The notes under the pieces are model-generated. The model had not been told where the DNA came from and ran no database searches. It worked only from the letters and a program-made list of their open reading frames with translations. Shown piece by piece: positions 1 to 9,440 of a stretch of DNA of 64,000 nucleotides; positions within the stretch are counted from its first letter, which is position 1, and each line of letters starts with the position of its first letter. The stretch lies in NCBI GenBank assembly GCA_944389125.1, contig CALXLF010000003.1:142008-206007 (forward strand), written 5' to 3'. Made by a program: the position numbers and the translations under genes. Source of the stretch: an uncultured Clostridia bacterium. GTDB taxonomy: Bacteria > Bacillota > Clostridia > TANB77 > CAG-508.

Positions 1-33
1 AAAATATAGAGCTTATTATAAAGGAGTTATATA

Positions 34-1269
34 GTGCTTAAAAAGATTCAGAAGAAAAGATTGTTTAAATTAATAGGTGTTATTTTTTTAATTATTTTTT
101 TAATATATTTTTTATTAAATAGTACAAATTTAATTGGAAAGAATACAGATACATTTTTAGTAGAAGAAGGTACTCTTTCATATGAAGAAGAAGCTGAAGG
201 GTATATAATTCGTGATGAAAATGTTTTAAAGGGAACAAATTCATCTAATGGTGTTAGTCAAATTGTATCAGAAGGATCTAGAGTTTCTAAAGGTGAATCA
301 GTTTTTAGATATTATTTAGGTAATGAAGAAGAGATAAATAGTCAAATAGATGAATTAGATAATCAAATTGATGAAGCTCTTCAAAATAATCAGGAACAGA
401 AAGATTCTGTTGATATTATAAGTTTGGAAACTGAAATGAAAAATATTTTAAATGAATTATATAAATCAAATTCAATACAAGATATAAAAGAATATAAGAA
501 AAATCTTAGTAGCTATGCTACAAAAAAAGCTGAAATTGCAGGAGAACTAAGCCCTGCAGGTTCATATATAAAAGAATTAATAGAAAAAAGAAAAAGTTTA
601 AGTGATCAGCTAAATTCTAATTCAGAAACAATTGTGTCAGATAGAGCAGGAATGGTTTCATATAGAGTTGATGGATTAGAAGATGTTTTAACTATAAACA
701 ATGGAGATTTTAGTTATTTATCATCGGATCTTTTAGATAGTTTTGGATTAAATGTTGGTGTTAGTATTCCAGAAAGCCAGGAGTCTGGAAAAATTATAAA
801 TAATTATTATTGCTATATTGCATGTCCAATTGATACTGAAAATTCAGAAGTCGCATCAGTTGGAGATGAAGTGATGTTAAGATTATCTGATGGATCAGAA
901 GTTCCAGCTGAAATTTCATATATTGTTCAAGAAGATAAAGACAGAATTTTGGTATTTAAAATAACAGAAGGTGTTGAAAGACTTATTGAATATAGAAAAA
1001 TTTCTTTTGAAATTGTTTGGTGGAGTTATTCAGGATGGAAAATTAGTAATTCTGCTATAGTAGAAGAAAATGATTTATCATATGTATATGTTTCTAAGGC
1101 AGGAGTTCAGGAAAAAGTCTTGGTAAAAGTTTTAAGACAAAATGATACATATTCAATTGTCGAAAATTATACTAATGATGAACTTATGGAATTAGGATAT
1201 TCGGTAGATGAAATTCAAAATATGCCACAAATAAAATTATATGATCAAATTATAGTAAAAAATAAATAA
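34..1269 (+). CDS. HlyD-like membrane-anchored adaptor protein
   Basis: Encodes 411 residues. A GTG start at 34 follows AAGGAG at 21-26 with good spacing. The N-terminus is basic and is followed by one hydrophobic segment (about residues 12-30), then an extracytoplasmic part with a short beta-rich biotinyl-lipoyl-like stretch (GVSQIVSEGSRVSKGESVF, near residues 73-91), a coiled coil (about 98-200) and a second beta-rich half. This order is typical of HlyD/RND-type periplasmic adaptor proteins. It lies just upstream of sepF, where such adaptors are also found in other Clostridia. The partner transporter is not in the window, so its substrate cannot be named. Confidence 0.7.
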   Translation: MLKKIQKKRLFKLIGVIFLIIFLIYFLLNSTNLIGKNTDTFLVEEGTLSYEEEAEGYIIRDENVLKGTNSSNGVSQIVSEGSRVSKGESVFRYYLGNEEEINSQIDELDNQIDEALQNNQEQKDSVDIISLETEMKNILNELYKSNSIQDIKEYKKNLSSYATKKAEIAGELSPAGSYIKELIEKRKSLSDQLNSNSETIVSDRAGMVSYRVDGLEDVLTINNGDFSYLSSDLLDSFGLNVGVSIPESQESGKIINNYYCYIACPIDTENSEVASVGDEVMLRLSDGSEVPAEISYIVQEDKDRILVFKITEGVERLIEYRKISFEIVWWSYSGWKISNSAIVEENDLSYVYVSKAGVQEKVLVKVLRQNDTYSIVENYTNDELMELGYSVDEIQNMPQIKLYDQIIVKNK

Positions 1270-1368
1270 TAATGTAAAAAAATATTGTCAAAAGATGTAA
1301 AAAAGATGTTAAAATATTACATCAAGATTACAATTTAGAAAAAATAATATAACATTTTAAAAAAAGTA

Positions 1369-1397
1369 TTGACAATGAAACAAAAAAGAAGGATACT
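1369..1397 (+). promoter_or_regulatory. sigma-A-type promoter upstream of sepF
   Basis: TTGACA at 1369-1374, a 17-base spacer and GATACT at 1392-1397, 63 bases before the sepF start. Probably drives sepF-divIVA. Confidence 0.6.
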
Positions 1398-1460
1398 ATG
1401 TATATGATTATAAAATAACTTTATTACGAATGAAGAGAAAATTATTAGGAGGTTCAAAAA

Positions 1461-1940
1461 ATGGCAGTTGCTGCATTTAAAAAAATTTGGGATTATTTAG
1501 TAGGAGAAAACGATGAAGGAGCAGAAGATGAGTATGATACTACAGATGCTGCATATGACTATGGTGAAGAAGAGGAAGATACAAATGGTGAAACTTTCAG
1601 CGTTTTCAGAAAGAAGAATAGAGATAAAGTTGTAAGTATGCCTCAATCTCAATCTATAAAGATGAAAATACTAAAACCAACTAATTATGATGATTGTGAT
1701 GGAATAATTAGAGAATTAAAAGTAAAAAACGGAATCGTTATGAATCTAGAATATGTAAATAAAGATATAGCTAGAAGAATTATTGATACTGTTAGTGGTG
1801 CTGTTACTGCACTTGATGGTCGTATAGAGAAGGTGTCTAATGCCATATTTGTTGTAGCTCCTTATAATTATGATATAATAAATGAGCCTATTAACAAGGA
1901 AAAAAGTGAAAGGACTGGATTTCTTGGACAAAATAGGTAA
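1461..1940 (+). CDS. sepF: Cell division protein SepF
   Basis: A 159-residue SepF (YlmF), which anchors FtsZ at the septum. The ATG at 1461 follows AGGAGG. An N-terminal amphipathic membrane-binding stretch (about 1-14) is followed by an acidic linker (16-43) and the C-terminal SepF domain (about 63-145), with the family signature of a DDCDGIIRELKVKNGIV-like strand followed by ARRIIDTVSGAVTALDG and IFVVAP. Length is normal for the family. It is followed after 19 bases by divIVA, the usual Firmicute arrangement of division genes. Confidence 0.95.
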   Translation: MAVAAFKKIWDYLVGENDEGAEDEYDTTDAAYDYGEEEEDTNGETFSVFRKKNRDKVVSMPQSQSIKMKILKPTNYDDCDGIIRELKVKNGIVMNLEYVNKDIARRIIDTVSGAVTALDGRIEKVSNAIFVVAPYNYDIINEPINKEKSERTGFLGQNR

Positions 1941-1959
1941 ACATTAGGAGGTTTAAAAT

Positions 1960-2403
1960 ATGTTAACACCGTTGGATATTGAGAACAAAAGGTTCGGCAG
2001 ATCTATTAAAGGTTATAATGTTGACGAAGTTGATGAATTTTTAGATGAATTAACAGTTCAATATGAAAGACTATATAAAGAAAATGCAGAACTAAAAGAG
2101 CAAGTTGAAGGATCAAAAAAGGACTTAGAGCACTACAGAAGTGTCGAACATACATTACAAAATACATTGGTAATGGCTCAAACGACAGCTGAAGACATAA
2201 AAAAAATGGCTCAACAACAAGCCGATCAAATTATTGCAGAAGCAAATGCTAAAGCAAAAAAATCGGTTGAAGAATTAGATAGACAAGAATTTGAATTAAG
2301 AGCAAAACTTGAAGAAAAGAAAAAAGAATATGAATTGTTTAAATCAAAAATGGAAAGATTATTACTTTCACAATTAGATATGTTAAAAGATGAAGATGAA
2401 TAA
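1960..2403 (+). CDS. divIVA: DivIVA-family septum/pole-binding protein
   Basis: A 147-residue DivIVA-domain protein. The N-terminal membrane-binding domain reads MLTPLDIENKRFGRSIKGYN and is followed by VDEVDEFLDEL (to about residue 35). The rest is a long coiled coil (about 35-140) rich in Glu, Lys and Ala. DivIVA proteins bind negatively curved membrane at septa and poles. Start ATG at 1960 is preceded by AGGAGG. Co-transcribed with sepF and closed by the terminator just downstream. Confidence 0.93.
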   Translation: MLTPLDIENKRFGRSIKGYNVDEVDEFLDELTVQYERLYKENAELKEQVEGSKKDLEHYRSVEHTLQNTLVMAQTTAEDIKKMAQQQADQIIAEANAKAKKSVEELDRQEFELRAKLEEKKKEYELFKSKMERLLLSQLDMLKDEDE

Positions 2404-2420
2404 AATTTAACTTTACAAAA

Positions 2421-2448
2421 GAATTGCTTTGATGGCAATTCTTTTTTT
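2421..2448 (+). terminator. Rho-independent terminator after divIVA
   Basis: GAATTGC at 2421-2427 pairs perfectly with GCAATTC at 2435-2441 and is followed by a run of seven T. Confidence 0.9.
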
Positions 2449-2517
2449 GCAAATATTGCTTTTTCATGTATTTTGTTACAATAGAATTAAATCGGTATTA
2501 CATTTTCGTAAATCTTA

Positions 2518-2545
2518 TTGACTTATTGTATATTTAGAATAAAAT
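2518..2545 (+). promoter_or_regulatory. Promoter upstream of rsmD
   Basis: TTGACT at 2518-2523, a 16-base spacer and TAAAAT at 2540-2545, 25 bases before the rsmD start. Confidence 0.5.
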
Positions 2546-2570
2546 AAATATATGGTATAGAGGTGGAAAA

Positions 2571-3134
2571 ATGAGAATTATAGGTGGACATAATAGAGGT
2601 ACCAAATTATATACTCTGAATGGATATGAAACAACTAGACCAACATTAGATAGAGTAAAAGAAGCTCTATTTAGTAAAATTAATTTTGAATTATTAGATT
2701 CGATTATATTAGATTTATTTTCAGGCAGCGGTGCTTTAGGGCTAGAAGCTCTAAGTAGAGGTGCCAAAAAAGCATATTTATGTGATAATTCTTTTAAAGC
2801 TCAAGAAATTATAAAGAAAAATATTGAGAAAACAAAAATGCAGGAAAAAGCTGTATTAATAAAAAAAGATTGTTTTGATGCTTTAAAATTTTTTTATAAA
2901 AATCAGATAAAATTTGATATAATTTTTCTTGACCCGCCGTACAAAACGGATTATAATATAAAAACTATAGAATTAATATTAAAATATAATTTATTAAATG
3001 AAGATGGAAAAATTATAATTGAAACAGATATAGAAAAAGAAATTCTGGAAAATTTGAAAGATTTTCCTTTGGATATTGTAGATATAAAAAAATATGGGAG
3101 GGTAACTCTTATATTTGCAAAGCGAAAGGGGTAA
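2571..3134 (+). CDS. rsmD: 16S rRNA (guanine966-N2)-methyltransferase RsmD
   Basis: A 187-residue class I SAM-dependent methyltransferase that modifies G966 of 16S rRNA (E. coli numbering). The SAM-binding motif I is LDLFSGSGALGLEALSRGA (about residues 46-64). The catalytic N6/N2-MTase motif DPPY (in IIFLDPPYKTDY, about residue 121) is intact. The N-terminus MRIIGG...R.L....G is typical. ATG at 2571 follows GAGGTGG. The usual Firmicute neighbour coaD is not here; the next gene starts 2 bases after the stop. Confidence 0.92.
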   Translation: MRIIGGHNRGTKLYTLNGYETTRPTLDRVKEALFSKINFELLDSIILDLFSGSGALGLEALSRGAKKAYLCDNSFKAQEIIKKNIEKTKMQEKAVLIKKDCFDALKFFYKNQIKFDIIFLDPPYKTDYNIKTIELILKYNLLNEDGKIIIETDIEKEILENLKDFPLDIVDIKKYGRVTLIFAKRKG

Positions 3135-3136
3135 CT

Positions 3137-3616
3137 ATGGAAATCTTTGCATTATTGGAAACTTTAGAAGATATATTAGAAAAAAGTAAAACAGTACCTT
3201 TTACAAACAAAAGTATTGTCAATAAAAGTGAACTTTTAGATATTATAAAAGAGGTAAGATTAAAATTACCAGATGAGCTAAAACAAGCTAAATGGATAAA
3301 AGAAGAAAGAGAAAGAATAATAGCTGAGGCACAAAAAGATGCTGATGATATTGTAAAAGAAGCTGAAAACAGAATAATTTCAATGATTGATGAACATGAA
3401 ATTACTAAAAAGGCTTATGAAAAGAAAACAGAAATCATTGCAACAGCTAATGATATTTATAGAGAATTTTCAAACAATGCAAACAATTATGCAGATGGAG
3501 TTTTGAAAGATGTTGAAGATACAATGATTAAACTTTGCGAGACTATTAATAATATAGAGGAAAGCTTACAAGGAAAAATTGAAACAGTTCAAGAACAAAG
3601 AAAGCAATTAAAATAA
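3137..3616 (+). CDS. Coiled-coil protein of the rsmD neighbourhood, function unknown
   Basis: A 159-residue soluble protein, mostly charged alpha-helix with a long central coiled coil (KEERERIIAEAQKDADDIVK, about residues 56-75, and beyond). It resembles ATP-synthase b-subunit-like or V-type stalk-like helices, and similar proteins beside rsmD in Clostridia are often labelled 'ATPase' on that basis. There is no nucleotide-binding motif and no membrane segment, so the label is not supported here. It is tightly coupled to rsmD (2-base gap). Confidence 0.6.
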   Translation: MEIFALLETLEDILEKSKTVPFTNKSIVNKSELLDIIKEVRLKLPDELKQAKWIKEERERIIAEAQKDADDIVKEAENRIISMIDEHEITKKAYEKKTEIIATANDIYREFSNNANNYADGVLKDVEDTMIKLCETINNIEESLQGKIETVQEQRKQLK

Positions 3617-3636
3617 GCAAATATTTGTAGATGAAG

Positions 3637-3684
3637 AGATTAGAGGTTAGAAAAATAGTTTTAATTTTCTAATTTCTAATCTTT
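3637..3684 (+). terminator. Hairpin before ftsK, possible weak terminator
   Basis: A long imperfect stem: AGATTAGAGGTTAGAAAA pairs with TTTTCTAATTTCTAATCT. The tail has only short T runs, so termination may be partial. Confidence 0.5.
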
Positions 3685-3722
3685 AAATATTTAATAACCA
3701 GTATGTTTAAGAGGTGTATAAA

Positions 3723-6167
3723 TTGGGAAGAAAGAAAAAAAGAAATGTAGGAAAACAAACAAAAAGAAAAAATAAAAATGTTAGTACCTTTGATTTTGAC
3801 TTTATTGCAGTAGTTGTTTTGGTTGTTTTAGGAATATTATCATTTCTAATTATATATTCACAAGCAGGAACAGCAGGACAAATCTTAAGCCCAGCCTTAG
3901 GTGGAATTTTAGGAGGAATAAAATATATAATTCCATTTGGAATTTTAGGTGTGGCATTTGCAGTATATAGAGAAGATGGAAAATATGTTAAAACAAAGTT
4001 ATTACAAGGATTGATTTTTTTAGGTTGTCTAGCATCTGTTTTTACTATATATCAGATTTCTATTAATAATATTAATATAACTAAAGGTTTTGATACAGTT
4101 GTAGATGCTTCATATGCTCTTGGATTAAGCAATAAAGGTGGAGGAACAATAGGAGCAGTAATTGCATATCCTTTAGTTACTTTGTTCGGAGAGTTTGGAG
4201 CAGCAATTGTTTCATTTGGCTGTGCTGCAATTTTATTAGTATTTACATTTGGAATTAATATTACAGAAATTATAGAGAATTTAAGAGATAGGATAGATGA
4301 ATCTCGTGAGATTAGAGAAGAAGTAAATCACGAAAGAGAAGCAAAAAGAGAAGAAAGGGCTAAAAAGAGAAAAGCAAGAATTGCAGAAGAAGAATCTAGA
4401 GAAGAAGCAAAATATAGAAATCAACAAATTGAAGAAGAAATTATTCCTGAAGATCAAATAAAAATTAATTTAGATACAGAACCTGAAGAAAAACCAAAGA
4501 AAAAAGGCGGAATTAAGGGATTACTTAGAAAAGCTGATAATACTGCAGAAATAGTAGAAATTTCGAATCCAAATGAAATAGAAAATAATTTATTTAAAGA
4601 GCAGGAAGTAACAAAAGAAAATAAAACTCAAGAGGTTCTACAATTAGAACATAATACAGTTTCTTTAGAAGATGAGAATTATGAAATTCCACCAATTGAA
4701 CTTTTAAGACAAGGAACTGGAAAATCAAATAAAGGAGGAAAAAAAGCGGTAACAGATACTGCTGTTAAATTACAAAAAACCTTATATAGTTTTGGAGTTT
4801 CAGCAAAAGTAGAAAATGTATCTGTAGGTCCTGCTATTACAAGATATGAATTAAAACCAGCAGAAGGTGTTAGAGTTAGTAAAATAGCTAAACTTGCTGA
4901 TGATATTGCATTAAATTTAGCAGCTGAAAGTATAAGAATTGAAGCTCCAATTCCTGGTAAACAAGCAGTTGGAATTGAAATTCCAAATGTAGAAAAAGAA
5001 ACTGTTCCATTAAGAGATGTTATTGAATCAGATGAATTTATTAATGCTGAATCAAGTCTTTCAATGGGACTCGGAAAAAATATTGCTGGGGAAGTTGTTA
5101 TAGCAGATATAGCAAAGATGCCTCATGTTTTGATTGCAGGTTCTACTGGTTCAGGAAAATCTGTATGTATAAATACTTTAATTGCAAGTATTTTATACAA
5201 ATCAAAACCTAGTGAAGTAAAGCTTTTAATGGTTGATCCAAAAGTAGTTGAATTATCAGTATATAACGGAATACCACATTTGCTTATTCCTGTTGTTACA
5301 GATCCTAAAAAGGCAGCAGGAGCTTTAGCTTGGGCTGTTCAAGAAATGGAAAAAAGATATCACTTATTTGCTGAAAAAGGTGTAAGAGATTTAAAAGGAT
5401 ATAATAAAGCAATGAGAGGTGAGACTCTTGGAAGATTACCTCAAATTGTAATTATAATAGATGAATTAGCTGATTTAATGATGGTTGCTCCAAAAGATGT
5501 TGAAGATGCAATTTGTAGATTAGCTCAAAAAGCCAGAGCAGCTGGAATGCACTTAGTTATTGCTACTCAAAGACCTTCTGTTGATGTAATTACAGGTATA
5601 ATTAAAGCAAATATTCCATCTAGAATTGCATTTGCGGTTTCTTCACAAATAGATTCAAGAACAATTCTAGATATGGCAGGAGCAGAGAAATTACTTGGAA
5701 AAGGTGATATGTTATTTTATCCAATTGGAGCTTCAAAACCAGTTAGGGTACAGGGATCATTTATCTCTGATCAAGAAGTTGAAAATGTAGTTGGATTTAT
5801 AAAATCAAAAGCAAATGTTAAATATAATGAAGATATTATAGAGCAAATTGAAAATGCAAATAAATCTGATAAAGAAAAAGATGAAGACAAAGATCCAGAT
5901 GATGATGCAGATGAATATTTAAATGATGCAATAGAATGTGTTATAGAACTTGGACAAGCTTCAACATCATTTATTCAGAGAAAATTTAAAGTTGGTTATG
6001 CAAGAGCTGGAAGAATTATTGATCAGATGGAAGCAAGAGGAATTATTTCTGGTTATGAAGGAAGTAAGCCTAGAAAGGTTCTTATGAGTAAAGAAAGATG
6101 GCAAGAACTAAATATGAGTCCAGCAGTTGGTGAGTCAGAAGAGTTTAAGTCAGATAATGAGGATTAA
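3723..6167 (+). CDS. FtsK/SpoIIIE-family DNA translocase
   Basis: A DNA-pumping ATPase of the division septum, about 814 residues. I choose the TTG at 3723 because the ribosome-binding site GAGGTG lies six bases before it; an in-frame GTG at 3714 would overlap that site. Four hydrophobic segments (about residues 25-175) precede a charged linker. The motor domain follows, with Walker [14 protein letters not shown] (near 472) and Walker [14 protein letters not shown] (near 576). The C-terminal gamma winged-helix domain ([20 protein letters not shown], near 734) recognises chromosome-orienting sequences. In spore formers this family moves the chromosome into the forespore; whether this copy is FtsK or SpoIIIE cannot be told from one paralogue. 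Confidence 0.95.
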   Translation: MGRKKKRNVGKQTKRKNKNVSTFDFDFIAVVVLVVLGILSFLIIYSQAGTAGQILSPALGGILGGIKYIIPFGILGVAFAVYREDGKYVKTKLLQGLIFLGCLASVFTIYQISINNINITKGFDTVVDASYALGLSNKGGGTIGAVIAYPLVTLFGEFGAAIVSFGCAAILLVFTFGINITEIIENLRDRIDESREIREEVNHEREAKREERAKKRKARIAEEESREEAKYRNQQIEEEIIPEDQIKINLDTEPEEKPKKKGGIKGLLRKADNTAEIVEISNPNEIENNLFKEQEVTKENKTQEVLQLEHNTVSLEDENYEIPPIELLRQGTGKSNKGGKKAVTDTAVKLQKTLYSFGVSAKVENVSVGPAITRYELKPAEGVRVSKIAKLADDIALNLAAESIRIEAPIPGKQAVGIEIPNVEKETVPLRDVIESDEFINAESSLSMGLGKNIAGEVVIADIAKMPHVLIAGSTGSGKSVCINTLIASILYKSKPSEVKLLMVDPKVVELSVYNGIPHLLIPVVTDPKKAAGALAWAVQEMEKRYHLFAEKGVRDLKGYNKAMRGETLGRLPQIVIIIDELADLMMVAPKDVEDAICRLAQKARAAGMHLVIATQRPSVDVITGIIKANIPSRIAFAVSSQIDSRTILDMAGAEKLLGKGDMLFYPIGASKPVRVQGSFISDQEVENVVGFIKSKANVKYNEDIIEQIENANKSDKEKDEDKDPDDDADEYLNDAIECVIELGQASTSFIQRKFKVGYARAGRIIDQMEARGIISGYEGSKPRKVLMSKERWQELNMSPAVGESEEFKSDNED

Positions 6168-6191
6168 AGAAAAAGGAGAAATTTTTTATAT

Positions 6192-7700
6192 ATGAAATTA
6201 TTTTCAAAAGATAATGATTATAATTTAATATTAGAAAAGATTTTAGATTCAAAGTATTTTTCTTCTAATTCTAAAAGTTTACTTTTAAGTATGATATATA
6301 AAATTGAAAATTGTTATGAAGACTATCAAAAAGTAAAAAATATAAGTAAAACAAAAGACGAATTTTTGGAAAAAATTATTGATACTATAAAAAAATATTG
6401 TGATAATATAAAACTAGTTGAACCAGATTCAAAAGATGCTGAAATATTAAAAAAGAATAATGTTTTAGCATTAACAAATGAAAGAGAAAGAAGTATATTA
6501 TCATATCCAACAGAAATAGCATTATTATATGCTATTTCTGATGTGTTGCCAAAATATTTTTATATTCCAGATGATTTTATTTTAAAAAATTCATTTCAAA
6601 ATACTTTAGTGAATGGATATAACCAAAATAATCTAGAAATTTTAGCTGATTTTAATGGATGGTCTTGGGATATAAATTTAAAATTAAAAAATAATATAAT
6701 GGATAATTTGATTTATCAAAATTTACTAATATTATTTGGAATTAATTTTATGGATGATTGGACGGAATGTTCTAGTACACAAAAAAATCCATTGCAAGAA
6801 GTAAAAAAAGAATTTATGGGAACAAAATATTTTGACATACTTTGTAAATATTTATATATTAATTCAAGTGAAAAAGAAAAAAAGAAAATTGATAAAATTA
6901 TTGAAAGAAAAAAAATAGAGTATGATAGAATTTCTAATAAGTCAAAATTTTTTGAAGAAATTAAAAATAAAAAATTGACTTATTTAAAACAATTAGAGAA
7001 AATAGATATATTATTAAATGATAAAGAAAAATTAATGAAAAAATATATTTCAGTGAACTTAAAATTAGATGAAGGAAAGAAATTCACTACTGTAAATTCA
7101 TATAAGAAAATACTTGAACTAAAAAGAGAAAAGTATTTAAATCAAATAAATAATTTAGGAAATTTAATGAAACCTGTGAATTTTTTAAATTATAAAAAGG
7201 AATTAGAAGACTCTATTAAATTTTCAGAATATCAGGAGCCACATGAAATAAATAAAAATCTTCAAATTGAATTTGTAAAAGTATTAGGAAGTGTAGTAGA
7301 TTTTATTGAAGATTCTGAAGAAATTATAGATTATATTTATAGAATAAGATATTATAAAAATTTATATATAGATGAAAATACTCAAATTTGTAATATAAAG
7401 GATTTGAATTTAGATCAAGTATTAAAAAAATTAATATTTAAAGGATGTAATAAAGAAAAACCAGTTTTAAGAAAAATTGTTTCAGATCAGGATATTAATT
7501 ATGAAATTATAAAAAATATTTTAGATACGAAAATTATGGATTTACAATCAATAAAATTTGAATTATTACTAAAAGAAAGAAAGTTAGCGGTAAGAGTTTA
7601 TGAAGAAGAGGTTTATGATAAAGATTTTGAGATAGATTATGAGAATCCTAAAAAAGATATTTTAATAAAACAAAATAAGATTTTAAAATTATTCATTTAA
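6192..7700 (+). CDS. Hypothetical protein, mostly helical
   Basis: A 502-residue protein that I do not recognise. ATG at 6192 is preceded by AAAAGGAG. It has no signal peptide and no membrane segment. It is very rich in Lys, Asn, Ile and Glu. A coiled-coil region lies at about residues 230-330. The N-terminal half has a conserved-looking segment (NERERSILSYPTEIALLYA, about 96-114, and DWTECSSTQKNPL). It sits between ftsK and the beta-CASP hydrolase, with short gaps suggesting one transcript. Confidence 0.6.
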   Translation: MKLFSKDNDYNLILEKILDSKYFSSNSKSLLLSMIYKIENCYEDYQKVKNISKTKDEFLEKIIDTIKKYCDNIKLVEPDSKDAEILKKNNVLALTNERERSILSYPTEIALLYAISDVLPKYFYIPDDFILKNSFQNTLVNGYNQNNLEILADFNGWSWDINLKLKNNIMDNLIYQNLLILFGINFMDDWTECSSTQKNPLQEVKKEFMGTKYFDILCKYLYINSSEKEKKKIDKIIERKKIEYDRISNKSKFFEEIKNKKLTYLKQLEKIDILLNDKEKLMKKYISVNLKLDEGKKFTTVNSYKKILELKREKYLNQINNLGNLMKPVNFLNYKKELEDSIKFSEYQEPHEINKNLQIEFVKVLGSVVDFIEDSEEIIDYIYRIRYYKNLYIDENTQICNIKDLNLDQVLKKLIFKGCNKEKPVLRKIVSDQDINYEIIKNILDTKIMDLQSIKFELLLKERKLAVRVYEEEVYDKDFEIDYENPKKDILIKQNKILKLFI

Positions 7701-7757
7701 AATGTTTATTACATTTTTTATATGCAAAAGATTAAATTAAGAAAGGAATATGTTTAT

Positions 7758-9414
7758 ATGAAAGTTACTTTTCTAGGAGCAGCAAAGACTGTAACAGGAT
7801 CAAATCATCTAGTGGAAGCAGCAGGAAAAAAATTTTTAGTGGACCTTGGAATGTATCAAGGAAAAATAACAGAAGAAATGAGTAATGAAGCGCCATTTTT
7901 ATTTAATCCAGATGAGATAGATTTTGTTTTACTTACACATGCACATATTGATCATTCTGGAAGAATTCCTAAATTATATAATGAAGGATATAGAAATCCA
8001 GTATATGCAACAAAAGCAACATGTGATTTATGTTCAATAATGTTACCAGATAGTCGGACATATACAAGAAACTGAAGTGGAGTGGAGAAACAGAAAAAGA
8101 TTAAGAGAAGGAAAAGAGCCAATCTTACCTATGTATACAGCAGAGGATGCAGAAAAATGTTTAGAAATTTTTCATCCAGTTGGTTATGATGAAATAATTG
8201 AAATAGATGATAATATCAGTGTTAGATTTAATGATGCGGGACATATGCTTGGTTCTGCTATTATTGAAATTTGGGCTACTGAAGATGGAAAAACAACAAA
8301 AATTGTTTTTTCAGGAGATATTGGAAATAATGATTTGCCTTTATTAGATTCTCCAACAATGATTGGAAGCGCAGATTATGTTGTTATGGAATCTACTTAT
8401 GGAAATAGACTTCATGTAAGAAATGACCAAAAAGCAGAAACATTCTTAAATATAGTTTCTGAAACTTTGGACAATGGAGGTACAGTTGTAATTCCTTCAT
8501 TTGCAGTTGGTAGAACACAAGAAATTTTATATGAAATTGATAAATTAAAAGATGAAAGAAGTTTAGAGGATAAAGAGTTTGCTAGAAAATATAAGATATT
8601 AATGAAAGCAGATGTCTACGTTGATAGTCCTTTAGCAATTTCTGCAACAGAAATTTTTAAGAAAAATACGGAATTATTTGAAGAAGATATTCAGGAAAAA
8701 ATAAAAAGAGGAGATAATCCACTTGAATTTCCTGGACTTCACTTTACAGTAACAGCAGAAGAGTCAAAAGAATTAAATAATATGGACAAACCTTGTATTA
8801 TTATATCAGCAAGTGGTATGTGTGATGTTGGTAGAATTAAGCATCATTTAAAACATAATTTATGGAAGCCTACAAGTACCATTCTTTTTGTTGGATATCA
8901 AGCACCTGGAACTCTTGGAAGAAGCATAGTAGATGGAGCTAAAAAAGTAAAGATATTTGGAGAAGAAATCGCTGTTAATGCTAGAGTTGAATATATTGAA
9001 GGTTATTCAGGACATGCTGATCAAGAATGGCTTTTAAATTTTGTATATTCATTTAGAAATCCTCCAAAACATATATTTTTAGTTCATGGTGAACCAGATT
9101 CTGAAGAAGCATTAAAAGAAAAAATTGAAGAAAATGCTGAGATTAAAGTAACAACACCATCTTTAGGAGAAACATATAACTTAGATGGAACAGATACACC
9201 AAAACTTGAATTAAGCGAAGAAGAGCAAGCTCAATATGAAAAAATGGTAAAACGTTATGAAGTTTTGGATAATATAGATAATTTAATGGAAAAAATGCTT
9301 GATATGGAAAGTGCTGTTAAAGAGAATAAATTAGTTACTAATGATGAAGAGATTGAAGCCCTTAGTAAGCGTGTAAAAGATTTGCAGAATCATATTGATA
9401 AATTAATGAAATAA
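7758..9414 (+). CDS. MBL-fold beta-CASP RNA-processing hydrolase, read through a +1 shift at CGG
   Basis: The two overlapping frames join into one 551-residue protein if the C at 8055 is skipped. ATG at 7758 has AAAGGA upstream and gives the usual family start MKVTFLGAAKTVTGSNH; an in-frame ATG at 7722 lacks this. The metallo-beta-lactamase motif HAHIDH (61-66) is upstream of the break. The beta-CASP part follows: DAGHMLGS, SGDIG, ESTYG, SASGMCDVGR, GYSGHAD and VHGE. This family (CPSF73-like, COG1236) cleaves or trims RNA. At the break the in-frame codon is CGG (8055-8057); skipping C gives the conserved ...PDSGHIQE..., in which Gly100 precedes a metal-ligand histidine. In the unshifted frame a stop follows six codons later. 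All metal-binding motifs on both sides are intact, so it does not look like a decayed gene. Confidence 0.85.
8055..8057 (+). other. In-frame CGG, +1 shift site 1 (beta-CASP hydrolase)
   Basis: Reading frame ...CCA GAT AGT CGG ACA; skipping C gives AGT GGA CAT ATA CAA (S-G-H-I-Q). The unshifted frame stops at TGA after ACA TAT ACA AGA AAC. The base skip restores a motif conserved in the family. Confidence 0.8.
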
Positions 9415-9440
9415 ATTATAATTGAAAGGATTATAAAAAT

